DNA of 64,000 bases, taken from Stenotrophomonas rhizophila (GTDB taxonomy: Bacteria > Pseudomonadota > Gammaproteobacteria > Xanthomonadales > Xanthomonadaceae). A program made the position numbers and the translations under genes. Numbering within the stretch: the first letter of the stretch is position 1; each line of letters begins with the position of its first letter. The stretch lies in the NCBI RefSeq assembly GCF_003751305.1, contig NZ_RJKV01000001.1:1407586-1471585 (forward strand), read 5' to 3'. The notes below the pieces were generated by a model that ran no database searches, had not been told where the DNA came from, and saw nothing but the letters and a program-made list of their open reading frames with translations. Positions 35,211 to 45,365 of this stretch are shown piece by piece.

Positions 35211-36398
35211 GTGTTCAAGCGATTCTTCAAGAAAAACAGTACGAAGGCGGCGGCGACCGCTGCGCTCGACGTGCGGAGTAAACGCCCTTCTGCGGGAGAG
35301 ATCCGCGTGGAAGGCGTGACCGAAACGCTGTTCCTGTCTCCCTTGCCGGTGTACACCGGTCAGGTCCAGGGCTCCCGTCGACAGTTCTCGGACATCAATG
35401 AGGTGTTCCTGGATCTGGGCGGAAGCAACTGGGGAACGGTAGAGGGCGTCAAGATGCTGGCCGGTGGCATCGTCGGCCTGCTGGTGTTGGCGTTCATCGT
35501 GCCAGCGCTCATCATGCTCTACCTGGTGCTCGCCTACCCGGAGAACTTCCCGGCGCCGCTGGCGGATTTGAAGATGTTCATCCAGGTCTTCTCCGCTGGC
35601 GCGCTGCTCGGCCTCCTTCCGTTGGGAGCATTCGCTTACGGAATGTTCGGCGACGAGTTCAAAGGCGCAAAGCCCTACCCGGTGCGCTTCAACCGCCAGC
35701 GTCGCGAGGTGTGTTACATCGACCGCAACAGCGGTCGCGCCCTGATCGTGCCCTGGGAGAGTGTCGTTGCCTGGGTGTCCAATGCACAGGGCGTCACCCC
35801 GTACGGCGCGACGCGCCAGTACACCTTCGGCATGGGCCTTGAGGATGAGGAGCGGGACACCGTGCAGTTTGTCCTGCTGCCACAGCCCAGTGATTCGCAC
35901 TCGCTGGGCCTGTGGGCGTCGATCCGGAACTACATGGAGGACGGGCAGTTGTTCAACGCGCCCAATCCCTGGTTCCAGGCATTGGGCCTGGTCCCGACCG
36001 AGGATCGGCTGAAGCCCTATGAGGGCATGCACACGTTTGAGATCGAGCGCGAAGATGCGCGCGCGATGGGCTCCCTGGATGATGGCGGTGACGACCTGAC
36101 GCCTGAGCAGCGGGCGCATTACGGCTACGACAAGCGCTCCTGGTGGCCGCTTCGTCGCTGGTATCTGTGGCGTGTGCTGACCTTCTGGAAGCTGCCCTAT
36201 CTGCTCGCCGAATGGGTCCATCGCCGCGGCCGTCCTCCGCTGCCGGCTACGGTGGAAGCCTGGTCCCAGGCGTTGCCAGAGGCGCAATGGGCCACGCCCA
36301 GCGCGGCGCTTGTGAAGGCCAACAAGATCGTGAGGACGGCCATGGATAAACAGGGCGCGACCTTCGTCGATGCCTGCAAGGCGGCAGGCTTACGGTGA
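35211..36398 (+). CDS. DUF6708-like membrane protein
   Basis: About 395 residues from GTG 35211, which has a GGCGAG-like site upstream; TTG 35190 and GTG 35196 are alternatives. Two close hydrophobic segments lie at about residues 85-110 and 125-150. Long soluble parts follow, including a YPVRFNRQRREVCYIDRNSG segment. The layout resembles DUF6708 proteins, known from gammaproteobacteria and of uncertain function. No type VI secretion or toxin genes are adjacent, so context gives no role. It is divergent from the acetolactate-synthase-like gene. Confidence 0.6.
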   Translation: MFKRFFKKNSTKAAATAALDVRSKRPSAGEIRVEGVTETLFLSPLPVYTGQVQGSRRQFSDINEVFLDLGGSNWGTVEGVKMLAGGIVGLLVLAFIVPALIMLYLVLAYPENFPAPLADLKMFIQVFSAGALLGLLPLGAFAYGMFGDEFKGAKPYPVRFNRQRREVCYIDRNSGRALIVPWESVVAWVSNAQGVTPYGATRQYTFGMGLEDEERDTVQFVLLPQPSDSHSLGLWASIRNYMEDGQLFNAPNPWFQALGLVPTEDRLKPYEGMHTFEIEREDARAMGSLDDGGDDLTPEQRAHYGYDKRSWWPLRRWYLWRVLTFWKLPYLLAEWVHRRGRPPLPATVEAWSQALPEAQWATPSAALVKANKIVRTAMDKQGATFVDACKAAGLR

Positions 36399-36564
36399 GG
36401 TAGCGGTGGGTCGCGGCGGTGCCCGTAGTTTTACTGCCCCCGGCTCGCAGGTATTGCGGTTGAGGGTGAATGCGGCTGACGCCAGACTGAGGACCCACGC
36501 GGCGCTTGCCACGCGTGGCCGAATCACTTCGTTCCCGGCAGGCCGCCCTCACAGGTAAGGTCCC

Positions 36565-39500
36565 ATGACCACCAGTCGCGACGACCTGATGCACCAGCTG
36601 ATGCTGGGCAATACGTCGAGCAGCGTGGACACTTCCCGATGCTGTCGCCGACCAGCCCCCGGCGTGACCCGGGCGGACACGTCGGCGACACGCCGGCGCA
36701 GCCTGCTCTTTCTTGGTTTGGCGGTGTCGATGCCCTGGACCGCCATGGCACAAAGCGTGGACGCCGCAAGCTGCGTGACCGTGCCCGTTGGCGTGCCTGC
36801 CCAGCAAGTCCGTGCGAACGGTACGGTGCAGACGATTGCGGCGGGTACGTACGCGCCTACCACCGCTGGGGCACCGGCGTTCTATGCGGCCAATGCCGGC
36901 GTGATCAACGCCACCGGCGCCGTGGCATTGATCACCAGCGCCGCCAACACCGCCACCGTCTGCTCGACCAGCGCCGGCGCGGTCAACTTCCTGGTCCCCG
37001 GATCCACGGTCAGCCGGCTCGGCGCGGGCGGCCCGGCAGCCCGCCTCGAAGCAGGCACCACGCTGACATCGACCGGCACTCGCTTCTACACTTCCCTGGC
37101 CAACAGCGAGGGCATCCAGGTGGCGGGCGGCACGTTCAGTGGCAATGGTGATGTCATCGCCACCGGGATCTTGCTGGGGACGCAGCCGGGAAACCCCGCC
37201 ACCTACGGCCTGCCGGTGGACGCCAGCGGCGTTCTGGTGACCGACCCCGCGGCGTATGTGGGCAAGGCGGCCACGGCAGCGCACGGCATCAGTGCCATCG
37301 ACGGCACAGTCCGGTTGAACGTGGACGGGGCAGGCACCCCGACCGGCGGCAGCACCGCGATCCATGTCCTGGGCACCGGTGCCGGCACCACCAACGGCAG
37401 CCATGGGCTGTTCGGAACCAGCGGTGCGCAGTTCGATGTGCACGCAGTGAACATCCTGACCCGCGGCAACAACAACAGTGGCGGGCGCTTCGCGACTGGT
37501 GCACGACTCGAGGCATCCCAGCTCTCTATCGATACCGCCGGCACCGGCGCGAGCGGGCTGGTGTTCGCCGATGCGCAGGGCGTGCTGACCGGCCTGACCA
37601 TCAATGCCACCGGCATCACGGCGCATGGGGTATCGGCCGGGGGCGCGTCACAGGTGCAGGTTGATGGGCTGGACATCCGTGTGGCTGGGCAGAACGCGCA
37701 CGGCGTACTGGCCGGCAGTGCCAGTACCGTGGCACTGGGTGGAACGCCCGGGGTGATCATTGCTGCCGGCCAAGGCGGCAATGCGCTGCGCGCCGATGGC
37801 AGCGGAAGCGCGATCACGGCAAGCGGGTTGCGCCTTTCCACCCTGCTCAACGCGTCCATCGGTGCCCATGCGCTGACGGCTGGCACGCTCACGCTGAGCA
37901 GCAGTGAGGTCTACACGTCCGGCATTCCCGGCGGCAACGCAGCGGTTGGACTGCAGGCGGCCAGCGGGGGCACGGTAATCAGCCTGGGCAACGTTCTGCT
38001 CACCGGCGTCACCCTCGGAACGGATCCTTCCATTGCCAGCTATGGCCTGCCAGTGGACGCCGGCGGCAACCTTACAACCGATCCTGCCGCCTATGTGGCC
38101 ACCGGCACCACCGGGGCGAACGGTGCACAGGTCTCCTCTACCGGCGGCATCCTGCGGCTGGACGTGGCGGACGATGGCTCGCCGCTGGCCACCACCACGT
38201 ACATCGAAACCTTTGGCAACAACAGTACCGGGGTGCTGGTGGCGCAGGCCGCTGCTGCGACATCCCGGCTGCAGGCGGCCAATACGGTGATCACCACGCA
38301 CGGCATCAATTCCAATGCCGTCCTGGTCCAAGGCACCGCTGGCTCCACCGGGCCACAGGCGACATTGCTGCGTCTGGACACCCGCACCACGGAACTCAAT
38401 GCCAATGGCGTGTATGGCCAGGCCGGCGCGCAGGTGAGTATTGGCGACAGCATCCTGACCTCGTCGGGTAGTGGTGCGGGCATCCGCGCCGATGGCGCGT
38501 CTACCCGCATTACGGCACGCAATCTTTACATCGGTGGCGGCGGCCCTGGCGGCACCGGCCTGAACGCCACCGGCGGCACCATCGACAGCGCCGGCTCCAC
38601 CATCATCAACGCCGGCCGCCCTGGGATGACCCTCAACGCCAGCGGTGGCACGCCAGGCACCCTGATCTCCAGCGGCGACACCCTCCATACCGGCGTGTTG
38701 CTGGGAACCGACCTGGCACTGCCCACCTTTGGCCGCCCCGTCGACGCCAGCGGCAATGCGGTGAGTGATCCAGCCGCGTTCGTCGCCTCGGGCATCTCCG
38801 GTCACGGCGTATACGTGGGCACGGCCGGCGGTCGGGTCTGGATGAACGTCGATCCGGTGAGCGGACAGGCTGACGGGGCGCGCAGCAGCATCACCACGCT
38901 GGGAAATGCCAGCGAAGGCTTCAACATTCAGGGCGTGGATGCAACCGCGACGATCGCCAACGTCAACGTCTCTACGCGCGGCGCTGATTCCATCGGTGCA
39001 CGCGCGGCAGGTGCTGGCCAGATCCGTGCCAGTGGCATGACCGTCACCACCAGCGGGTTGCATGGCTATGGGCTTGCTGCGTATGCCGACAGCCTTCTCA
39101 CCGCGACGAGCAGCACCATCACCACACGTGGCGTGCAGGCACATGGGTTGATTGCCTGGGCCGACAACGGGCGCCTGTCACTGGGCGACGGCAGTCGCGT
39201 GAGTACCAGCGGTGCGCTGGCCCACGCCGCGGTGGCATGGAACGGAGGACAGGTGGACGTTGCGGATACCGCGCTGGCCACGAGCGGTCCCGGGGCTGCG
39301 GCGTTGCTGGTGCGAGGCGACCCGGCCGCGGCATCCGCCTCCATCACGCAATCCATCCTCGCTGCCGCCGATGGCCCCGGCATGGGGGCCATTGGCGCGG
39401 CACGGATCGACCTGGCCGGCAGTACGGTGGGCGGTCGCGAGCTGTGGTTGAAGGTCGGTGCGATCGCCGATTTCGACGGGCTCGACGCCGCGGTGCCCGT

Positions 39501-41289
39501 GCTTCCGCCAGACCTTCCGCCCGATGACCCGGCGGTACCCCTGCCGATGGCACTACCGGTCCAGCGGGCGGTGTTGCCGGCCGCCGACATTCCGACCGTG
39601 GCCACCATCCGCGCGACCGGCAGTGTGCTCACCGGCGCTGCGATCACGTTGCCCGGCAGCGTCTCCAACGTCGAGCTGCATGACACGCGTTGGAACCTGA
39701 CCGGCAGCTCCACGCTCACCACGCTGCTCAATGATCGCAGCCGGATCGCGTTCGCAGTGCCTGGCGCAGACCCCGCCCAAGCGGCCAGTTACAAAACCCT
39801 GACGGTTTCCCGCTACAGCGGCGATGGCACGCTCGCTCTGAACACCTGGCTGGGCGACGATGCCTCCCCCTCCGATCAGCTGGTCGTGGTGAACGGCAGC
39901 AGCAGCGGACCTGGTGTGTTGGATATCCACAACAACGGCGGCCGTGGCGATCTCACGCGTGCCGATGGCATCCGTGTGGTCCAGACGAACAACGCCACCA
40001 GCACGGTAGACAATTTTGCGCTTTCCGCGCCGGTCGTGGCCGGTCCCTACGAGTACTTTCTGTATCGGGGCGGTGCAGCCGCGCTCTCCGCCCCGGACGT
40101 GGAGAACAGCTGGTACCTGCGCTCGGTGATCGACTGCGCCAGCCCGGGTGCACCGGCACCCCCCTGCCCCACCCCGCCACCCGAGCCGCCCCAGCCGCCC
40201 CAGCCGCCGCCAGAACCCCCGCCGGACCCTCCCACGCCGTCGCCGCCCCCGGCCTATCGCCAGGAGGTGTCGCTGATCGCGGCCGCACCGGCGATGGCCC
40301 AGGTGTACGGCCGCACCTTGATCGACACCCTGCACGAGCGGGTCGGCGACGAGCAGCTGCTGCATCAGCGCGGCGACCTGGATACCGAGCGCAGTGGATT
40401 CAACGGCGCCTGGATGCGCTATCTCGGCCACGACGGCGAACATGATGGTGGCCGGCGCGGCATCTATGGCGATCGCGGCCCCGACTTCGACTACCGCTTC
40501 GATGCGTTGCAGATCGGCACCGACCTCTACCGGCGCGTGGATGCCGATGACCTGCGCCGCCGCCACGCCGGTTTCTACCTGGCGTATGGGAAAGGCAAGG
40601 GCGAGGTGCGGCACAACCTCCTGGACTACCGCTTCCATGCCGGCACGGACCGGTTCAAGGCGGGCTCCGTCGGCGGCTACTGGACAGCGTTTTCCGCCAA
40701 AGGCGCCTATATCGACGCCGTGGCCCAGTACACCTGGTATGACATGCGCCTGCAGTCCCCTCGCACCTCCGACAGTTTTGTCGATGCCGATGGGGTGGCG
40801 CTGTCGCTGGAGGGCGGCTGGCCGTTCATCCTCAACGAGGGCGACGGATCCTATGGAAAGGACGGCCGTTGGCGTCTGGAGCCGCAGGCGCAGGTGATCT
40901 GGCAGCAGATCGACGTCGACGACCTCGATGATCACACCGCGCAGGTGCACTTCAGTGACGGTGACTCGCTGGTCGGGCGCATCGGCGCGCGATTGAATCG
41001 CACAGGCCAGCACGAGACCGCGCAGGGCGAGGCACGCAGCAGCAACGCCTGGCTTCGCGCCAACGCGTGGCACGAATTCCGTGGCACCCCCCGCGCCGCG
41101 TTCGCCACCAACAGCGGCTACGTGCCGTTCGCGGTGGACATGGGCGGATCATGGGGCGAAGTAGGCATCGGCGGGACCTGGCAGGTCACCCAGACCGGCT
41201 ACCTGTATGCCGACCTCGATTACAGTTGGAGCTTCGACGGCGACGAGACCGCGTGGAACGGTAAGGTGGGCATGCGCTGGAACTGGTAG
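36565..41289 (+). CDS. Autotransporter with pertactin-like passenger
   Basis: A 1574-residue type Va secretion protein. The N-terminus is long (about 62 residues), with RRR followed by a hydrophobic LLFLGLAVSM and an AMAQ cleavage site, like an extended signal peptide. The passenger is Gly/Ala/Thr/Ser-rich beta-helix sequence that includes three long diverged repeats. A pertactin-like junction (about 1080-1190: TLALNTWLGDD, LVVVNGSSSGPGVLDI) leads to a Pro-rich linker (about 1200-1230). A roughly 290-residue beta-barrel ends in KVGMRWNW with the terminal aromatic needed for outer-membrane assembly. It probably displays an adhesin-like fibre; the ligand is unknown. Confidence 0.9.
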   Translation: MTTSRDDLMHQLMLGNTSSSVDTSRCCRRPAPGVTRADTSATRRRSLLFLGLAVSMPWTAMAQSVDAASCVTVPVGVPAQQVRANGTVQTIAAGTYAPTTAGAPAFYAANAGVINATGAVALITSAANTATVCSTSAGAVNFLVPGSTVSRLGAGGPAARLEAGTTLTSTGTRFYTSLANSEGIQVAGGTFSGNGDVIATGILLGTQPGNPATYGLPVDASGVLVTDPAAYVGKAATAAHGISAIDGTVRLNVDGAGTPTGGSTAIHVLGTGAGTTNGSHGLFGTSGAQFDVHAVNILTRGNNNSGGRFATGARLEASQLSIDTAGTGASGLVFADAQGVLTGLTINATGITAHGVSAGGASQVQVDGLDIRVAGQNAHGVLAGSASTVALGGTPGVIIAAGQGGNALRADGSGSAITASGLRLSTLLNASIGAHALTAGTLTLSSSEVYTSGIPGGNAAVGLQAASGGTVISLGNVLLTGVTLGTDPSIASYGLPVDAGGNLTTDPAAYVATGTTGANGAQVSSTGGILRLDVADDGSPLATTTYIETFGNNSTGVLVAQAAAATSRLQAANTVITTHGINSNAVLVQGTAGSTGPQATLLRLDTRTTELNANGVYGQAGAQVSIGDSILTSSGSGAGIRADGASTRITARNLYIGGGGPGGTGLNATGGTIDSAGSTIINAGRPGMTLNASGGTPGTLISSGDTLHTGVLLGTDLALPTFGRPVDASGNAVSDPAAFVASGISGHGVYVGTAGGRVWMNVDPVSGQADGARSSITTLGNASEGFNIQGVDATATIANVNVSTRGADSIGARAAGAGQIRASGMTVTTSGLHGYGLAAYADSLLTATSSTITTRGVQAHGLIAWADNGRLSLGDGSRVSTSGALAHAAVAWNGGQVDVADTALATSGPGAAALLVRGDPAAASASITQSILAAADGPGMGAIGAARIDLAGSTVGGRELWLKVGAIADFDGLDAAVPVLPPDLPPDDPAVPLPMALPVQRAVLPAADIPTVATIRATGSVLTGAAITLPGSVSNVELHDTRWNLTGSSTLTTLLNDRSRIAFAVPGADPAQAASYKTLTVSRYSGDGTLALNTWLGDDASPSDQLVVVNGSSSGPGVLDIHNNGGRGDLTRADGIRVVQTNNATSTVDNFALSAPVVAGPYEYFLYRGGAAALSAPDVENSWYLRSVIDCASPGAPAPPCPTPPPEPPQPPQPPPEPPPDPPTPSPPPAYRQEVSLIAAAPAMAQVYGRTLIDTLHERVGDEQLLHQRGDLDTERSGFNGAWMRYLGHDGEHDGGRRGIYGDRGPDFDYRFDALQIGTDLYRRVDADDLRRRHAGFYLAYGKGKGEVRHNLLDYRFHAGTDRFKAGSVGGYWTAFSAKGAYIDAVAQYTWYDMRLQSPRTSDSFVDADGVALSLEGGWPFILNEGDGSYGKDGRWRLEPQAQVIWQQIDVDDLDDHTAQVHFSDGDSLVGRIGARLNRTGQHETAQGEARSSNAWLRANAWHEFRGTPRAAFATNSGYVPFAVDMGGSWGEVGIGGTWQVTQTGYLYADLDYSWSFDGDETAWNGKVGMRWNW
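37165..38862 (+). repeat. Three diverged long repeats inside the autotransporter passenger
   Basis: Units start at about 37165, 38005 and 38692 and each spans roughly 170 bases. Each encodes GxxLGT, a short variable part, YGLPVDA or FGRPVDA, then TDPAAYV or SDPAAFV, then GG-x-(V/L)-x-(L/M)-(N/D)V. The spacing of 840 and then 687 bases suggests duplication of a larger passenger module followed by divergence. Confidence 0.75.
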
Positions 41290-41473
41290 GAAGCCGAGCG
41301 ATCCTCACCGTGGCACTGGTCACTTGCGGTGGAAGCCGGGGCTGTCCATCCTCGCCCATGATCGTTGTCCCGCTCAGGGCATTCCGTCCTCGTGCGATGG
41401 CTTCCGATCCCGCCGGATCGACTGCGACGCTGCGCCATGGGTTGCACAGCGGATGCCCACATCGAGGAGTTCC

Positions 41474-43489
41474 ATGCATAAGTTTCCTGTTCTTTTGTTG
41501 CTGTTCGCCACCCTGACCGCGCAGGCTGCCGGTGACCGCGAGGATCAGGTGCTGTTGCAAGGCAACATCGCCGGCAAGCAGGTCGTGAGGGCTGTCGGTA
41601 CCGACCAGGCGCGCGTGGACTACCACTACAACGACCGTGGCCGCGGCGACGACATCCAGGCGCAGTGGCGCCTGGACGGCAATGGCCTGCTGGTCGAGTA
41701 CAAGGCTCAGGGCAAGAACTACACCAAGGCCGAGGTCAACGAGACATTCTCGCTGCGCGACGGCAGGGCGAGCTGGAAGAATGCCAGCGAGCAAGGCGAT
41801 CGGCCTCTGGCCTCCCCGGCTTTCTTCATGCCGATTTCCGCGCCGCCGGAGATCCAGGGCGTTCTGGTACGCGCCTTGCTGAAGGCGCCTGGCCAGCGCC
41901 TACCCCTGCTTCCGTCCGGTGAGGCGCGCGTTGAGCGCGCCGGCACACTGCGCATCAATGCCCCGGGCGGCCCTGTCGAACTGACCCACTACCGCGTCAT
42001 CGGGCTGGGGTTCACGCCTTCCTCGGTGTGGCTGCGCGGCGATGGCAGCACCGCTGCCGTCACGTATGCGTCGGGCTGGATCTCCATCCTTCCTGAAGAA
42101 CTGGACCCCGGCCTACCCGACATCATCGCTGCCCAGGAACGCGCGGATGCACAGTGGTCGGCCAAGCTGGCGCGCGATCTCACGCACCAGCCGAAAGGGC
42201 CGCTGCTGATCCGCAACGCCCGTGTATTCGATCCGCGCGATCTTGCCGCCACCCCCGGCATGAGCGTGCTTGTCGAGGGTGAACGCATCATCCGGGTGGC
42301 CGCCGATGCCTTGATTCCGACCCCGCTGCACGCTGAAGTCATCCATGCCGAGGGTCGTTTCCTGCTGCCGGGTTTGTGGGACGTGCACAAGCATTATGCC
42401 GAGGCCGATGGTCCCCTCGACATCGCCGGGGGCGTGACCAGCAGCCGTGACCTTGCCAACAACACCGACAACTTCATTGAGCGGGTCAAGCGATTCGACG
42501 CCGGCACCGAGATCGGCCCACGGGTGTCCATGGCAGGCTTCATCGATGGGGCGGGACCGTACGCCGGGCCAACCAAAATGCTGGTCAGCACGCCAGAGCA
42601 GGCCCTCAAGGCAGTGGACTGGTACGCCGACCATGGGTATGTGCAGATCAAGACCTATTCCTCGCTCAAGCCCGAGCTGTTCCCGGTGATCGCAGACCGT
42701 GCACACGAACGCGGCCTGCGCGTCAGTGGCCATGTGCCGGCCTTCGTCTCGGCGCGACAGTTCGTGGAGGCCGGCGCCGACGAGATCCAGCACATCAATT
42801 TCATCTTCCTCAACTTCATGTACCCCCGCGTGCAGGAGACGCGCAACATGAAGCGACTGACGGAGATTGGAGAACACGCCTACGAGTACACGCCGGACCA
42901 GCCGGAGGTGCAGGAATTCATTGCCTTCCTGAAGCGTCACCACACGGTGCTCGACCCCACCCTGGCCGTGTTCGAGGATCTGTCCGGGGATCCAGATGAT
43001 CCGGTGCCGCCGGGCCTGCGCTCGATCGCTCACCGGCTACCGCCACAGGTACAGCGCAATTTCGGCTTCGGCGCTCTGCCCGTCCCGAAGGGCCATGAGG
43101 AGGCCTACGCGAAGGCCTTCCCTTCCTTGATGCGCATGTTGAAAGCACTTCACGATGGTGGCGTGACCCTGATGCCCGGCACCGACGGACTTGCCGGCTA
43201 TCTGCTGCACGCCGAGCTGGAGATCTATGCCCGCGCCGGCATTCCCAATGCGGAAGTACTGCGGCTGGCCACGCTGACACCGGCCCAGGTGATGGGCGTG
43301 GACAAGGATCGCGGCGTGATCGCGCCGGGAAAGCTCGCCGACATGGTGCTGATCGACGGGGATCCGCTCAAGGATATGCGTGATATCCGCAACGTTGACC
43401 TGGTGCTCAAAGGTGGCAAGATCTTCGATCCGGCCGCGATCGAGCAGTCTCTCGGTATCCAGCCACGCAAGCAGGGGCAGACCCGATGA
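41474..43489 (+). CDS. Secreted amidohydrolase-family metal-dependent hydrolase
   Basis: A 671-residue protein from ATG 41474, with GAGGAG 4 bases upstream and a signal peptide ending at TAQAAGD. The first 220 residues after the signal form a domain I do not recognise, made mostly of beta strands. The rest is an imidazolonepropionase/prolidase-type amidohydrolase with H305-K-H307 (metal HxH), RVSGHVPAF, EIQHINF and the metal-binding Asp in MPGTDGLAG, then a KLADMVLIDGDP tail. It probably cleaves a cyclic amide or peptide-like substrate in the periplasm. Its stop overlaps the next start as ATGA, so it is coupled to an M19-like gene. Confidence 0.82.
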   Translation: MHKFPVLLLLFATLTAQAAGDREDQVLLQGNIAGKQVVRAVGTDQARVDYHYNDRGRGDDIQAQWRLDGNGLLVEYKAQGKNYTKAEVNETFSLRDGRASWKNASEQGDRPLASPAFFMPISAPPEIQGVLVRALLKAPGQRLPLLPSGEARVERAGTLRINAPGGPVELTHYRVIGLGFTPSSVWLRGDGSTAAVTYASGWISILPEELDPGLPDIIAAQERADAQWSAKLARDLTHQPKGPLLIRNARVFDPRDLAATPGMSVLVEGERIIRVAADALIPTPLHAEVIHAEGRFLLPGLWDVHKHYAEADGPLDIAGGVTSSRDLANNTDNFIERVKRFDAGTEIGPRVSMAGFIDGAGPYAGPTKMLVSTPEQALKAVDWYADHGYVQIKTYSSLKPELFPVIADRAHERGLRVSGHVPAFVSARQFVEAGADEIQHINFIFLNFMYPRVQETRNMKRLTEIGEHAYEYTPDQPEVQEFIAFLKRHHTVLDPTLAVFEDLSGDPDDPVPPGLRSIAHRLPPQVQRNFGFGALPVPKGHEEAYAKAFPSLMRMLKALHDGGVTLMPGTDGLAGYLLHAELEIYARAGIPNAEVLRLATLTPAQVMGVDKDRGVIAPGKLADMVLIDGDPLKDMRDIRNVDLVLKGGKIFDPAAIEQSLGIQPRKQGQTR

Positions 43490-44679
43490 GCCTCACGGTT
43501 GACGCCATGAACAACGAGGTGCGCGACGCCGAGCCGTCACGGCGGCGCTTTCTTGGCGCCTGCGCGCTGGGTGCCGCCGGTGCGATTCTGCTGCCGACGC
43601 AGGCAGGCGCAGCTTCGCCGGCGGGACCGGGCCGCTCACAGTGGCCAGGCTACCGGCGGGCCACTGTGATCGACGCGCTCAGTGGAGGGCCACTGGATAC
43701 CAAGGAGAGGGTCGACTATGCGCCGTTGAGTGCGCGTTCCCTGGCAGACGCGCGCACTTCCGGGTTGACGGCCTGCACCATCACCGTCAGTGGCGTCGGC
43801 AGCTACCTCAACGACTACGCGTTGACGATGCGCAACATCGCTTACTGGAATGAGCAACGGGCGCTGCATGAGGACGCCCTGAGTCTGGTGCTTGCAGGTG
43901 CGGACCTTGTCGACGCCAAGCGCAGCGGTCGCCTTGGCCTGATCTATGGTTTCCAGGATTCGACGCCGTTCGGCGAGGACATTGAACGCTTCGATACCTT
44001 CCACGGCCTGGGCGTACGCATCTACCAGCTGACCTACAATCGTCGCAATCTGGTCGGTGATGGTTGCCTTGAGCCAGCCAACGCAGGGTTGAGTCGATTC
44101 GGTCGCGAGCTGATCGAAAAGATCGATACCGGACAAGGGCTGATCGATCTCTCGCATGCTGGCCAGCGCACTACGCTCGATGCGATCGCAGCATCCAGGC
44201 ACCCGGTTACGATCAGTCATACTGGCTGTGCTGCGCTGGCCGACAACCCGCGCAACAAGACCGACGAGGAGTTGCGGCAGCTTGCTGGACGCGGCGGTGT
44301 CGCGGGCATTTACCTGATGCCATTCCTGCGCGAGCAGGGGCAGCCTATGGCAGAGGATCTGATCCGCCACATCGAACACGCCATCCAGGTCTGCGGCGAA
44401 GAGCACGTCTGTCTTGGGACCGATGGCATGATCTCCTCGATCGATCTGACGCCGGAGTACCGTGAGCGGCTGCGCGGCGTCGTGGAGGAGCGCATCAAAC
44501 TCGGCATCTCCGCACCCGGCGAAAGTGCGGATGTGGTGACCTTCCTGCCCGACCTCAATCAACCCGATCGCTTCGACCGCCTGGCATTTCTGCTGTCCCG
44601 GCGCGGGCACAGCGATGCGCGCATCGAGAAGATCCTGGGGAGCAACTTCGCACGTGTGTTCATGGACGTCTGTGGATGA
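43486..44679 (+). CDS. M19 membrane-dipeptidase-like protein with altered metal site
   Basis: A 397-residue protein with a Tat-type signal (SRRRFLGACALGAAG). The fold of renal dipeptidase (M19) is recognisable from YQLTYNRRNLVGDGC, LIDLSHAG, ISHTGC and a C-terminal LGSNFARVF. Two expected zinc-ligand positions are not canonical. The N-terminal HxD is replaced by a sequence around D63 (VIDALSGG), and the bridging Glu region reads YGFQDST with Gln. The two His motifs remain. It may bind one metal or have another role. ATGA overlap links it to the amidohydrolase gene, suggesting joint action on a dipeptide or cyclic peptide. Confidence 0.78.
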   Translation: MSLTVDAMNNEVRDAEPSRRRFLGACALGAAGAILLPTQAGAASPAGPGRSQWPGYRRATVIDALSGGPLDTKERVDYAPLSARSLADARTSGLTACTITVSGVGSYLNDYALTMRNIAYWNEQRALHEDALSLVLAGADLVDAKRSGRLGLIYGFQDSTPFGEDIERFDTFHGLGVRIYQLTYNRRNLVGDGCLEPANAGLSRFGRELIEKIDTGQGLIDLSHAGQRTTLDAIAASRHPVTISHTGCAALADNPRNKTDEELRQLAGRGGVAGIYLMPFLREQGQPMAEDLIRHIEHAIQVCGEEHVCLGTDGMISSIDLTPEYRERLRGVVEERIKLGISAPGESADVVTFLPDLNQPDRFDRLAFLLSRRGHSDARIEKILGSNFARVFMDVCG

Positions 44680-44730
44680 CGGCCATGCGTGCCTGCCCAG
44701 GTCTGGGCTGGCACATCCTTCCGTGAGCGG

Positions 44731-45285
44731 TTACAGCCGCATGCCCAGCCAGATGACGGCTTCCGTCGCGCCGGACACGACAGGGCCGAGCACCTTGGGC
44801 CAGAACGCGCCTGCCTGGCTATGCGCCAGGGCTTGATCGTGATGCTGTTGCTCGTCCGCAATGATGGATGAGATGGCCAGCACTGCGGCAGGGTCATGCC
44901 CTTCCAGCACCACAATCTGGTGCTGAAGGTGGCGCAGCACCACACGCTCTACGGCTGTCGTGGTTGCGGAAATTGCCCCTCGCCCCAGCAGGCCGGTCGC
45001 GACGCCGAGGACAAAACCACCCACGCCGCAGAGCCAGTAGCTTCGGCACCGAGGACGACCGCGTCGCTGCAGCTCCGCGCCGAAGACGGCGCGATGTCGT
45101 TCCTCGTGCGAACGGAACTCACGTAGCTCATCCACCAGTGCGGGTGCGGTCAGCCGGGCCAACAGAATCTGTCCGGTGTAGATCGCAATGGCACCATGCT
45201 CCCCAGCATGATTGACCTTGATGATGCGGTCGCCCAGATCAGGGCAGACAGAGTGTGCGACGACGTCCATGTGAGTCCTGACCAT
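44731..45285 (-). CDS. Coq7-family diiron demethoxyubiquinone hydroxylase-like protein
   Basis: A 184-residue protein. Diiron motifs fit the Coq7 family: KVNHAGEHGAIAIYTGQ, then EERH, and DEQQHHDQA near the C-terminus, with a hydrophobic GVGGFVLGVATGLLGRGA centre as in membrane-surface Coq7. This family hydroxylates demethoxyubiquinone in ubiquinone synthesis. The protein is slightly short, and no other ubiquinone genes are adjacent, so it may be a secondary homologue. A second possible start lies at 45270. Confidence 0.82.
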   Translation of the reverse strand: MVRTHMDVVAHSVCPDLGDRIIKVNHAGEHGAIAIYTGQILLARLTAPALVDELREFRSHEERHRAVFGAELQRRGRPRCRSYWLCGVGGFVLGVATGLLGRGAISATTTAVERVVLRHLQHQIVVLEGHDPAAVLAISSIIADEQQHHDQALAHSQAGAFWPKVLGPVVSGATEAVIWLGMRL

Positions 45286-45365
45286 GTGATGTGGGGCCCT
45301 GGATGCTGACGATACCAGCGGCAGGCGGGTCGATGCAGCCGACGGCGTTCTTCCGGGAGCAGGTG

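Noticed and set aside
36399..36564. Inverted CCACGCG...CGCGTGG in the gap before the autotransporter
   Set aside because: Short GC-only arms with a 10-base loop are expected by chance at this base composition, and there is no T-run or promoter context.
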